From an uncultured Brevundimonas sp. (GTDB taxonomy: Bacteria > Pseudomonadota > Alphaproteobacteria > Caulobacterales > Caulobacteraceae), in NCBI RefSeq assembly GCF_943913055.1, contig NZ_CALTWS010000083.1, forward strand, positions 1-10,780: a stretch of DNA of 10,780 bases. The letters are read 5' to 3'. Positions 1-5,926 of the stretch are shown in pieces. The position numbers and the translations under genes were made by a program. A model generated the notes under the pieces. That model saw only the letters and a program-made list of their open reading frames with translations. It did no database searches and was not told the origin of the DNA. Positions within the stretch are counted from its first letter, which is position 1; each line of letters opens with the position of its first letter.

Positions 1-140
1 CCGGAGGTTTGCTTTCTGTGGCGCTATCCCTCGGGTCACCCCGGGCGGGCGTTACCCGCCGCCTTTTCACCGTGGAGCCCGGACTTTCCTCGACAGCGGC
101 CGAAACCCCCGCCGCGACCGCCCGACCGTCTGACTGGGGC
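1..140 (-). ncRNA. rnpB: RNase P RNA, class A (5' part, cut by window edge)
   Basis: This is the catalytic RNA of ribonuclease P, which removes 5' leaders from pre-tRNAs. Read on the minus strand, it carries the conserved block GAGGAAAGTCCGGGCTCC (positions 91-74). Further on come GGTAACGCC and then CAGAAAGCAAACC, which match the order and spacing of the bacterial type A molecule. The leader CAGACGGTCG near 132-123 aligns with CAGACAGUCG at the 5' end of the E. coli RNA, so the 5' end lies close to position 140. Only about a third of the expected length is present; the rest lies left of position 1. A TTGACC hexamer (169-164, minus) is a possible -35 box, but no good -10 follows. Any promoter here must lie inside the 3' end of the neighbouring coding sequence. 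The 5' end is accurate to a few bases. Confidence 0.95.
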
Positions 141-799
141 TAGTTGCGCTCTAAGCGTGAGGAGGTCAACGCTGCCTGGATGTCCGCTGAGCTGAGCCGG
201 ACTGTGTTGCCTACGAAATGTCCCGCCAACATATTCCCTCCGCCCATACGCAAACATACATCTCGACCGTCAGAAATATCATAGGGAGGGGCCCGCTCCT
301 TGCCGGCTTCATGAGCATTGCTCAGCCGGTTCCATCGAGGAACGATGTAGACGTCATATTCTAGCTGTGACCCAGGCACTTCACCTGTCGCGGCGTAGAA
401 GCGTTCTACGTGCCGCGAAGATGGAAAAGGGATGGGGATCTCATCGACATAAAGGTTCGGAGTGATGAACTCACTTCCTGCATAGCGGTCCGGCTCGAGA
501 TGGCAGGACCAAACGTCGGTCCAAAGGTTCAATTGGTGCGCTTTCGCAAAGTCCATGAGGTTGCGGTCTGAGGTGATCCGAACTCTCAGATACTCGTCGT
601 ACGGCAGATCAACGAGGCACTGGAGTCCATCGATTTTGCACGGCTTGAAACTTTGTGCCTCGACGCGGTCAAGACTCACAATCCGAAAATCCCGAACTGC
701 GGGAACGTAAAGGGCGGGCCATAGCCAGACCACGAATGCGAACATGGCACAGGCCATGATGACCAATGCGCCTATGGATATCCTTCGCAGCACTTTCAT
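140..799 (-). CDS. Hypothetical membrane-anchored protein (low-GC orphan)
   Basis: I do not recognise this 219-residue protein. It begins with a short basic stretch (MKVLRR) and one hydrophobic segment at about residues 8-32, which fits a signal anchor or uncleaved signal peptide, so most of the chain is probably periplasmic. The soluble part contains four cysteines (CKIDGLQC, SCHL and VCL contexts) that could form disulfides outside the cytoplasm. No catalytic motif is evident. The start is the first ATG after the hydrophobic segment's basic flank; no good Shine-Dalgarno is seen. Hand counts of four 60-base lines in the gene give 52-62% GC, against about 70% in the operon next to it. That suggests a more recent arrival or weak codon selection. 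Its stop codon (142-140) coincides with the predicted 5' end of rnpB. An intact reading frame of this length with a credible membrane segment supports a real gene. Confidence 0.72.
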   Translation of the reverse strand: MKVLRRISIGALVIMACAMFAFVVWLWPALYVPAVRDFRIVSLDRVEAQSFKPCKIDGLQCLVDLPYDEYLRVRITSDRNLMDFAKAHQLNLWTDVWSCHLEPDRYAGSEFITPNLYVDEIPIPFPSSRHVERFYAATGEVPGSQLEYDVYIVPRWNRLSNAHEAGKERAPPYDISDGRDVCLRMGGGNMLAGHFVGNTVRLSSADIQAALTSSRLERN

Positions 800-839
800 A
801 TGGCCAAGCTACGTTTTTCATTGCGTCGTTTGTGCGACT

Positions 840-1601
840 TCAGTTCAGCACCCCGGTCGTGCTCTCCGCCGTCGCCAGTTGCAGCACACCCATCAGGGTC
901 GCCCGCGTCTCGCCGTCCGCCACACCATCCACCTGCGCCGGTCGCCAGTGGCGCTGGAAGGCCTCGACGGTCAGCCGGGTCGCCTCGTCATAGTCACCCC
1001 CGGGGGGCAGGCCATAGCCCAGGCGGTGCAGGCCGGCGCGCAGGACGATGACGCCCAGCCCCTCGTCACCGACCTTCAGCGGCGCGCCAAGCGCCGCGAT
1101 CCGCTCCTGGGCCGGTTCGAACCACAGGCCGTGGCCTGCGCCCGCCAGACGCTTCCACGCAAACCGCTCGCCCGGATCCTGCTTACGCTCAGGCGCCAGG
1201 TCGGAATGGGCGATGATGCGGTTGTCGGGGATGGTCCAGCGGGTGCGGATGTCGGCGATCAGGCTGATCACCGCATCGACCTGAACCTCGGGAAAGTCGC
1301 GATAGCCGAACTCATGGCCCGGATTGACGATCTCGATGCCGATGGAGGCCGCGTTGCAGTCGGTCTCGCCCAGCCACACGCCCCGCCCCGCGTGCCAGGC
1401 CCGCCGTTCCTCCGGAACCAGCTTCAGGATGGAGCCGTCCTCGTCGACGACATAGTGGGCCGACACCTTGGCCTCGTGGTCGCACAGCCGCGCGATCGCA
1501 GCCGCGGCGGTCTGCATCCCGGTATAATGAAGGACCAGCATGTCCGGCGGGCCGCGCCGGGCATCGAAATTCGGGGACGGGACGTCGCGGACGATCAACA
1601 T
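840..1601 (-). CDS. N-acetylmuramoyl-L-alanine amidase (AmpD/AmiD type, Amidase_2) with peptidoglycan-binding domain
   Basis: This zinc amidase cleaves the bond between N-acetylmuramic acid and L-alanine in peptidoglycan or its turnover fragments. The Amidase_2 domain spans residues 1-150 or so. Zinc ligands are H25 (LHYTG), H132 (AHSDLAPERKQDPG) and D142. E90 (GIEIVNPG) and K140 fit the catalytic glutamate and lysine, with the same H-x9-D and K-x-D spacing as AmpD. Residues 173-240 resemble a PG_binding_1 domain (LRAGLHRLGYG, AFQRHWRPAQVDGVAD). Length (253 aa) and architecture match AmiD, but AmiD is an exported lipoprotein and this N-terminus (MLIVRDVPSPNF) has no signal peptide. The start is fixed by GGGAGG at 1610-1605. 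The gene follows the small membrane protein by 18 bases, so the two are very likely co-transcribed. Its role could be AmpD-like muropeptide recycling in the cytoplasm. Confidence 0.93.
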   Translation of the reverse strand: MLIVRDVPSPNFDARRGPPDMLVLHYTGMQTAAAAIARLCDHEAKVSAHYVVDEDGSILKLVPEERRAWHAGRGVWLGETDCNAASIGIEIVNPGHEFGYRDFPEVQVDAVISLIADIRTRWTIPDNRIIAHSDLAPERKQDPGERFAWKRLAGAGHGLWFEPAQERIAALGAPLKVGDEGLGVIVLRAGLHRLGYGLPPGGDYDEATRLTVEAFQRHWRPAQVDGVADGETRATLMGVLQLATAESTTGVLN

Positions 1602-1619
1602 GATCCTCCCTGAACGTCT

Positions 1620-1940
1620 CTAGCGGCCCGTCCGCTCCCAGCCATAGGCGACCCAGGCGCCGTCGACCTTGCGGGCCTCGATGACGCCGTCGTCGGCGCG
1701 ACGGTTGCGCATCGTCATCCGGCGACGCGCCCTCAGGGCCAGTCCGGCGAAGAAGACCAGCACGGCGGCGAAGACGGCAAACACCGCGACAGCCGCGGCG
1801 GCGAACACGGCCAGCACTGCACCGACGGCCATGGCCACCATGGTCGCGATCACGCCACCCAACCACACCACCGGCGCGAACAGAGTACCGGAGGAACGGC
1901 GGCCTTGCGGGCCGAGGGCGACGCGGTCGGACGGGCTCAT
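1620..1940 (-). CDS. Small two-helix membrane protein upstream of amidase
   Basis: This 106-residue protein is not recognised. It has a short polar N-terminus (MSPSDRVALGPQGRR), a long alanine/valine-rich hydrophobic block at about 22-69 that can form two membrane helices, a strongly basic stretch (RARRRMTMRNRR, 70-81), and a polar tail ending in VIEARKVDGAWVAYGWERTGR. The basic stretch predicts that the C-terminal tail is cytoplasmic. The ATG at 1940 is preferred because AAAGGTGA lies just upstream; a TTG at 1970 would add ten residues but lacks a comparable site. It is the first gene of a two-gene operon with the amidase, 18 bases apart, behind the promoter at 1983-2011. Its job is unknown. 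Co-expression suggests a link to wall turnover, but nothing in the sequence proves it. Confidence 0.78.
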   Translation of the reverse strand: MSPSDRVALGPQGRRSSGTLFAPVVWLGGVIATMVAMAVGAVLAVFAAAAVAVFAVFAAVLVFFAGLALRARRRMTMRNRRADDGVIEARKVDGAWVAYGWERTGR

Positions 1941-1944
1941 GTCT

Positions 1945-1952
1945 TCACCTTT
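1945..1952 (-). promoter_or_regulatory. Ribosome binding site deciding the start at 1940
   Basis: Read on the minus strand, AAAGGTGA ends four bases before the ATG at 1940. It supports this start over the in-frame TTG thirty bases further upstream. Confidence 0.6.
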
Positions 1953-1982
1953 GCTGGGCGCTGCGAACAACGCCTTGGCCGC

Positions 1983-2011
1983 AATGTCGGTCCATCGACA
2001 TGAACCGTCAA
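1983..2011 (-). promoter_or_regulatory. Predicted promoter of the membrane protein-amidase operon
   Basis: On the minus strand TTGACG (2011-2006) is followed after 17 bases by GACATT (1988-1983). The first box, with the next G, fits the Caulobacter housekeeping -35 TTGACGS exactly; the -10 is mediocre. It lies between the sppA stop and the operon start, in the right orientation, with transcription expected to begin near 1976. Confidence 0.5.
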
Positions 2012-2034
2012 TGACCGACGCATCACAGGTCGGT
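1986..2034. repeat. Three GTCGGT/ACCGAC half-sites over the amidase-operon promoter
   Basis: On the plus strand GTCGGTC occurs at 1986-1992, its exact reverse complement GACCGAC at 2013-2019, and GTCGGT again at 2029-2034. The first copy overlaps the predicted -10 and the second sits immediately upstream of the -35. Copy two can pair with either copy one or copy three. The layout resembles a multi-site operator. A factor-independent terminator for sppA is less likely because no T tract follows. Confidence 0.4.
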
Positions 2035-2052
2035 GCAGGGCGTCGTTTCGTC

Positions 2053-3828
2053 TCAGTACGGCTGATCGGCCAGAACCGTCGCCCCCGACGCCCGCGCCCG
2101 ATCGGCCTGGACCCGGCGCACCAGGGCCTCGGCCTGCGGATCGTTCATCACGCCACCGATACCGACCAGGACCCTGGCCGCCTCGCTGGACACACCGAAC
2201 GCATCCGACAGGGCCTCGAACGGCGACTGCGGCGTCGGATAGCGTTTGAACCGCACCGAATCGCCGGTCGGAATTTTCGCCAGTTCCCGCGCCTTGGCCA
2301 CGGCCTCGGTCAGACCGCCCAGCTGATCGACCAGACCCAGACCTTGTGCCTGCGCCCCGGTCCAGACCCGGCCGCGCGCGATCTGGCGCACCCGGTCCGG
2401 CGACAGCTTGCGGCCCGTTGCCACGCGGGTGATGAACTCGTCGTAGGTCCGGTCGATCTGGGCCGCGAAGGCCGTGCGCTGCTCAGGCGTGAACGGCTGC
2501 GAGGGCGAAAACGCGCTGGCATAGTCGCCGCCGACCGACAGCCCGCGCATGTCCACGCCAAACCGACCCAGGGCATCGGCCAGAACGAACTTGCCGCCGA
2601 ACACGCCGATGGAGCCGGTCAAGGTCGAGGGCTGGGCCACGATCCAGTCCGCCTCGGAACTGATCCAGTAGCCACCGGACGCGGCATAGTCGCCCATCGA
2701 GACCACCACCGGCTTGCCCGCCGCCCTGGCCGCGCGCACCGCCGCCAGAATCTGCTCCGAGGCGTCGGGCGAACCGCCGGGCGAGGAGACGCGGAAGACG
2801 ATGGCCTTGACGCTCTTGTCCTCGATCGCCTGATAGATGGCCTCGGCCGTGTCGTCGGAACTGATCTGCGAGCCGCCACCGAAGCCGCCGCTGCCCGTGC
2901 CGGTCATGATCGCGCCCTCTCCACCCACGATGGCGATGGCCGAACTGCCAGAGCCGGAGCGCTCCCCCTTGGACGAGGCATAGTCGGAGAACTCCATCAG
3001 CTCGGAGCCCTTGCCCGCCAGACGCTTGATCTCGGCCTCGGCCTCCTCGACCTGGCCGATCTTGTCGATCAGGCGGTTCTGCAGCGCCTGAGCCGAGGAA
3101 TAGGGCCCGGCCTCGATCACGGTGCGCAGGGCCTGGGGCGTCTGCTTGCGATCCTGCGCCGCATTGGCCAGAGAGGTCGTATAGATGGACGTCATCCAGG
3201 CCGACATCGCCTCGCGGTGCTCGGGCGTGAAGTCGCTCTCGGTGAACTCGTTGACCGCGTTCTTGTATTCGTAACGCTGCTCGAACTGCGCATCGACGCC
3301 ATAGCGTTCGAAGGCCCGGCCCAGAAAGATGGAGTCCGCCGAAAAGCCCGCCAGCTGGAAGGCCGAGGTGTTCTGCATCCAAAGCTGGTCCGCAGACGCA
3401 CCGACCATATAGCTGCTGACCGCAGTGCCGATTGGCATGAAGCCCTGGCTGTGGGCGATCACCGTCTTGCCCTTGGCGCGGAAGCGGCGGATGGCCTGGC
3501 GAATTTCGTCGGCGGCGGCGGGCGTCATCCCGGCCTCGGGCAGGCGGATCAGCAGGCCCTTCACCTTGGCGTCGTCCCCGGCCTGGGCCAGGGTGTCGAC
3601 GATCTGCAGCGTCGACAGGCCCGAGCCGCCGAAGGCCGCGAACGGATTGGTCGGCGTCTGGTCCGTCACGCCCTCGCGTAGGTCCAGCTCGATAACCGTA
3701 TTGCCGGGCGTCGCCGGCTTGGACGAGGCGGAGGCAACGATGATGCTGATGAAGACGACCGGAATGACCACGAAGAACAACAGCAGGCCGGCGAACACGC
3801 CGCCCATGGTCAGGAAAAATTGCTTCAT
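2053..3828 (-). CDS. sppA: Signal peptide peptidase SppA, long (67K) form
   Basis: SppA is a membrane-bound serine protease of family S49 that degrades signal peptides left in the inner membrane after protein export. The 591-residue chain has one N-terminal membrane segment (about 5-33) and then the two tandem S49 repeats of the long form, close to the length of the E. coli enzyme (618). The general base is K189 in YEYKNAVNEF, from the first repeat. The nucleophile is S384 in GDYAASGGYW, from the second, which also carries SSPGGSPDASE and TLTGSIGVFGGK. Both catalytic residues of the Ser-Lys dyad are therefore present. The linker at 302-322 is glycine-rich. The start ATG directly precedes the membrane segment, though its Shine-Dalgarno is weak. 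The gene is divergent from panD and has its own promoter at 3874-3901. Confidence 0.96.
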   Translation of the reverse strand: MKQFFLTMGGVFAGLLLFFVVIPVVFISIIVASASSKPATPGNTVIELDLREGVTDQTPTNPFAAFGGSGLSTLQIVDTLAQAGDDAKVKGLLIRLPEAGMTPAAADEIRQAIRRFRAKGKTVIAHSQGFMPIGTAVSSYMVGASADQLWMQNTSAFQLAGFSADSIFLGRAFERYGVDAQFEQRYEYKNAVNEFTESDFTPEHREAMSAWMTSIYTTSLANAAQDRKQTPQALRTVIEAGPYSSAQALQNRLIDKIGQVEEAEAEIKRLAGKGSELMEFSDYASSKGERSGSGSSAIAIVGGEGAIMTGTGSGGFGGGSQISSDDTAEAIYQAIEDKSVKAIVFRVSSPGGSPDASEQILAAVRAARAAGKPVVVSMGDYAASGGYWISSEADWIVAQPSTLTGSIGVFGGKFVLADALGRFGVDMRGLSVGGDYASAFSPSQPFTPEQRTAFAAQIDRTYDEFITRVATGRKLSPDRVRQIARGRVWTGAQAQGLGLVDQLGGLTEAVAKARELAKIPTGDSVRFKRYPTPQSPFEALSDAFGVSSEAARVLVGIGGVMNDPQAEALVRRVQADRARASGATVLADQPY

Positions 3829-3859
3829 GATGTCGTCGAAAACCTGATCCGGACCGGCA

Positions 3860-3875
3860 CTGGCCCTTGGGCCAG
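3860..3875. repeat. Perfect 7-2-7 palindrome at the sppA transcription start
   Basis: CTGGCCCTTGGGCCAG is a perfect inverted repeat with a two-base centre. Its centre (3867/3868) falls where transcription from the sppA promoter should begin, and its right arm overlaps the -10 box by two bases. This is typical of a repressor operator. Because the spacer is only two bases, it would form a poor RNA hairpin, which favours a protein-binding site over an RNA structure. Confidence 0.45.
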
Positions 3876-3901
3876 CATAGGGCGGCCTCCGCCCCGGTCA
3901 A
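3874..3901 (-). promoter_or_regulatory. Predicted sigma-70 promoter of sppA
   Basis: On the minus strand TTGACC (3901-3896) and TATGCT (3879-3874) are separated by 16 bases, matching five of six and four of six consensus positions. The expected start near 3867 gives a leader of about 40 bases before the sppA ATG. Confidence 0.6.
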
Positions 3902-3960
3902 ATGAAGGTCCCGTAATCAACCGCGCCGCTCGACCATTACGCTGCGCTGCAACACGCGCA

Positions 3961-3989
3961 TTGATGAGCCGCATCGAAACCCCTATATG
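3961..3989 (+). promoter_or_regulatory. Predicted promoter of panD
   Basis: TTGATG (3961-3966) and TATATG (3984-3989) are spaced by 17 bases, each matching four of six consensus positions. Transcription would start near 3996, placing the hairpin at 4002-4021 at the head of the panD leader. Confidence 0.45.
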
Positions 3990-4001
3990 AGCCGCCTGCG
4001 A

Positions 4002-4021
4002 GCGGGGGCCTATCGCCCCGC
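4002..4021 (+). promoter_or_regulatory. GC hairpin in the panD leader
   Basis: GCGGGG (4002-4007) pairs perfectly with CCCCGC (4016-4021) around an eight-base loop. It ends 21 bases before the preferred panD start, and no Shine-Dalgarno-like sequence lies between. It could protect the 5' end of the transcript or influence translation. It matches no riboswitch class I know. Confidence 0.35.
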
Positions 4022-4042
4022 GTCTGAATGGACCGCACTCCC

Positions 4043-4399
4043 ATGCTGGTCACGATGATGAAGGCCAAACTGCACCGCGCGACGGTGACCCAGGCCGATC
4101 TGGACTACGAAGGCTCCATCGCCATCGATATGGAGCTGCTGGAGGCTGCCGGCATCTTTCCGCACGAACAGGTCGATGTGCTGAACATCACCAATGGCGC
4201 GCGGTTCACCACCTATGCCATCGAGGCGCCGCGCGGCTCCAAGGTCATCGGCGTCAACGGCGCCGCCGCCCGCTTGGTCCAGAAGAACGACAAGGTCATC
4301 GTGGTCACCTATGGCCAGATGCCCCAGGAAGAGGCCCGCCAGTGGAGCCCCTCGGTCGTCCTGCTGGACGACGGCAACGCCATCAAGCGCGCGGCTTGA
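4043..4399 (+). CDS. panD: Aspartate 1-decarboxylase (pyruvoyl enzyme)
   Basis: PanD converts L-aspartate to beta-alanine, which PanC joins to pantoate to make pantothenate for CoA. The proenzyme cuts itself between Gly24 and Ser25, and the serine becomes the pyruvoyl cofactor. Starting at 4043 puts K9 (KAKLHR), G24-S25 (DYEGSIAID), R54 and Y58 (NGARFTTYAI) at exactly the numbers of the E. coli enzyme, and the length is 118 residues against 126. An in-frame ATG at 4028 would add MDRTP; others at 4055 and 4058 would remove residues before K9. No start has a convincing Shine-Dalgarno. VNGAAARLVQKNDKVIVVTYGQMP is the usual C-terminal barrel region. The gene is preceded by a predicted promoter and a leader hairpin and diverges from sppA. 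panB and panC are not in the window. Confidence 0.96.
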   Translation: MLVTMMKAKLHRATVTQADLDYEGSIAIDMELLEAAGIFPHEQVDVLNITNGARFTTYAIEAPRGSKVIGVNGAAARLVQKNDKVIVVTYGQMPQEEARQWSPSVVLLDDGNAIKRAA

Positions 4400-4464
4400 C
4401 CATCGGCTGACGAGGGCGTTGTCTCGGCGCGTTCGCAGCCGGACAGCCTGAAGCCGAGCCAACC

Positions 4465-4785
4465 ATGATCCGCCTTCTGTCGAGACTGCGCTGGCCGCTG
4501 TTCGCCGCCTATGTGCTGGCCGGTGCCGCAGCCGTCATGGTGGCCACGCCGATCGGCCTGAGCGCACTCGGCCTGTCGCTGGACAGCCTCAGCTTCCTGC
4601 CGGCCCGCATCCTGACCGCGCCCTGGAGCTTGGTGCCTCTGATGGCCGGCCTGGATTCCGTGACCACTCTGGCGGTCTTCATCATCGGCTATGGCTTCAA
4701 CGTCGCCCTGCTGATGGTGGTGGCGCGAGAGTGGACGTATGACCCCTCCCCGCCCGCGACGGACGAGGAAGGGTCGGCGCTCTGA
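4465..4785 (+). CDS. Small hypothetical membrane protein
   Basis: This 106-residue protein is not recognised. It has a basic N-terminus (MIRLLSRLRW), a first hydrophobic segment at about 11-36, an amphipathic middle (SLSFLPARILTAPWSLVPLM), a second hydrophobic segment at about 64-87, and a short acidic tail (DPSPPATDEEGSAL). Two membrane helices with both ends in the cytoplasm are the simplest model. The gene starts 65 bases after panD on the same strand and may be read through from it; no separate promoter is evident. Codon use, with G or C at nearly every third position, matches its neighbours and supports a real gene. Its TGA stop is directly followed by the complement of the SIMPL gene's stop on the opposite strand. 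Confidence 0.72.
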   Translation: MIRLLSRLRWPLFAAYVLAGAAAVMVATPIGLSALGLSLDSLSFLPARILTAPWSLVPLMAGLDSVTTLAVFIIGYGFNVALLMVVAREWTYDPSPPATDEEGSAL

Positions 4786-5547
4786 CTAGCGGTTCAGGTC
4801 GTAGACGCCCGTGATGTCGATGCGGATCGTCAGCTCGCCCGCCGCGACCGGCGTCGAGGCTCCGGCATCCATCGACATGGCGCGGGCCGCATACATCGGC
4901 ATCGGCGGCTGGGGCGCATAGCCGCCGCCTTCCGACAACGAGCGGATGCTGCCCAGCGGCGTGCCCAGGGCGTCGGAATAAAGCGCCGCCTTGGCCTGCA
5001 GGTTGCGCACCGCCAGACGACGCGCCTCGTTTTCGGCGGCGGACGGATCCTTCAGGCCGAAGCTGATGCCGTCGATCTGGTTGACGCCCGCGGCGACCAC
5101 GGCGTCGGCGGTGGTGCCGACCCGGTCCAGGTCATTGATGATCACCGTCACCCGGTTATTGGCCTGATAGCCACGCAGTTTCGGCGGCTCGTTCTGGACG
5201 TAGTCATACTGGGCCGACAGATTCAGGCCACTGGTCTGGACGTCGCGTTCGTTGATCCCGGCGCGGCGCAGGGCGGCCATGACCTGGGTCATGCGGGTCG
5301 CGTTCTGCTGCATCGCCTCGGCGGCGGTGGCGGCTTCCGTCACGACGCCGAAGCTGATGGTGGCCATGTCCGGCGCGGCCTTGACCTCGCCATAGGCCGA
5401 CAGATTCAGCGACGGGCGCTCGGTCACGGCCTGGATGGTCAGGGGCGCACCGCCGTTCGGCTGCGACTGGGCCATGGCCGTCGTGGTCATCAGGCCCGAC
5501 GCCATCATGACGCCGCCCAGAACCAGGGCGCGGGAAAGGGTTTTCAT
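4786..5547 (-). CDS. Periplasmic SIMPL-domain protein (YggE/BP26 family, DUF541)
   Basis: SIMPL-domain proteins of this type are exported. E. coli YggE has been linked to lower oxidative stress, and Brucella BP26 is an immunodominant periplasmic antigen that forms ring-like oligomers. The molecular activity is not established. The 253-residue chain begins with a signal peptide (MKTLSRALVLGGVMMASGLM...) with a good cleavage site after TTAMA (residue 26). The SIMPL domain follows at about 45-250. It opens with LNLSAYGEVKAAPDMATISFGV, the hallmark of the family, and includes GINERDVQTSGLNLSAQY, GYQANNRVTV and AENEARRLAVRNLQAKA. The C-terminus VAAGELTIRIDITGVYDL closes the domain. CGGAG six bases before the ATG supports the start. 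It converges with the small membrane protein with no bases between the stop codons. Confidence 0.92.
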   Translation of the reverse strand: MKTLSRALVLGGVMMASGLMTTTAMAQSQPNGGAPLTIQAVTERPSLNLSAYGEVKAAPDMATISFGVVTEAATAAEAMQQNATRMTQVMAALRRAGINERDVQTSGLNLSAQYDYVQNEPPKLRGYQANNRVTVIINDLDRVGTTADAVVAAGVNQIDGISFGLKDPSAAENEARRLAVRNLQAKAALYSDALGTPLGSIRSLSEGGGYAPQPPMPMYAARAMSMDAGASTPVAAGELTIRIDITGVYDLNR

Positions 5548-5706
5548 CTTGGTCTCCGTAACTCAGTGACGATCCATCCGGCGTGACCGTGTCGATCAAC
5601 CGTGTCGCCACAGTGACGCCTGTCGGCTGAACGCCGGGACGGTGACGACGACAGACGCCGTTCATCTGCATGAATTCGTAGACAGGCCGGCGGTTGCAGA
5701 CCGCTC

Positions 5707-5736
5707 TTGGCAAGGCCGCCGCCGCCCTGCTAGGCC
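5707..5736 (+). promoter_or_regulatory. Predicted promoter of the CAU tRNA
   Basis: TTGGCA (5707-5712) precedes GCTAGGCC (5729-5736). The latter matches five of seven defined positions of the Caulobacter -10 consensus GCTANAWC. Transcription would begin near 5741, a few bases before the mature tRNA end. Confidence 0.4.
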
Positions 5737-5747
5737 ACGACCACGGC

Positions 5748-5820
5748 GGGCGTGTAGCTCAATGGTTAGAGCCGACCGCTCATAACGGTCTGGTTGGGGG
5801 TTCGAGTCCCTCCACGCCTA
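5748..5820 (+). tRNA. tRNA with anticodon CAU, probably tRNA-Ile2 (lysidine type)
   Basis: A full cloverleaf can be drawn. The acceptor stem is GGGCGTG with CACGCCT (G1-U72 wobble). The D stem is GCTC/GAGC, the anticodon stem GACCG/CGGTC, and the loop CTCATAA with CAT at 5781-5783. The T stem is GGGGG/CCCTC with loop TTCGAGT, and the discriminator is A at 5820. CCA is not encoded (CCG follows). CAU anticodons belong to initiator Met, elongator Met or Ile2. The D arm AATGGTTA resembles E. coli tRNA-Ile2, and the initiator's features (C1-A72 mismatch, three GC pairs in the anticodon stem) are absent. If it is Ile2, TilS would convert C34 to lysidine so that it reads AUA codons. The tRNA call is firm; the isoleucine identity is likely, not certain. 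Confidence 0.93.
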
Positions 5821-5836
5821 CCGCCGCCGCCGTTCA

Positions 5837-5852
5837 AGGCGGATTCCCGCCT
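5837..5852 (+). terminator. GC hairpin after the tRNA
   Basis: AGGCGG and CCGCCT form a perfect six-pair stem around ATTC, 16 bases past the tRNA end. No run of T follows, so it may slow polymerase or protect the 3' end rather than act as a classical terminator. Confidence 0.3.
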
Positions 5853-5870
5853 CCAACTTGCCGTGTCGCG

Positions 5871-5899
5871 TTGATAGCCTTGCCGGCGGCGGGCTTAAT
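5871..5899 (+). promoter_or_regulatory. Predicted promoter of the beta-helix gene
   Basis: TTGATA (5871-5876) and CTTAAT (5894-5899) are 17 bases apart. The overlapping GCTTAATC also matches six of seven defined positions of the Caulobacter -10 GCTANAWC. Transcription should start near 5906, leaving a leader of about 20 bases that contains the GGAGG at 5917-5921. Confidence 0.55.
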
Positions 5900-5926
5900 C
5901 CGTCTCGCGCGTGTCCGGAGGTGTGA

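Noticed and set aside
149..169. A promoter for rnpB (TTGACC at 169-164, minus strand)
   Set aside because: A -35-like hexamer is present, but no acceptable -10 at 16-18 bases was found, so it is not listed as a feature.
36..257. A short minus-strand frame over rnpB
   Set aside because: It lies across conserved RNase P RNA sequence and has no coding features.
744..1613. A 289-codon plus-strand frame opposite the amidase
   Set aside because: The amidase on the other strand has all zinc ligands and a strong ribosome site. The antisense frame is a shadow.
1669..3681. A 670-codon open frame on the plus strand opposite sppA
   Set aside because: It is the mirror of sppA, whose catalytic motifs are intact. 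Long antisense frames are expected at this GC, and the translation is rich in R, G and H without any recognisable domain.
5564..5618. The direct repeat CAGTGACG at 5564-5571 and 5611-5618 upstream of the SIMPL gene
   Set aside because: Two eight-base copies 47 bases apart, with no clear promoter between them, are within chance expectation.
5548..5747. A hidden small gene or integration site between the SIMPL gene and the tRNA
   Set aside because: No short frame with a ribosome site and coding bias was seen. No integrase gene or repeat of the tRNA 3' end is visible in the window, so there is no sign of a tRNA-borne island.
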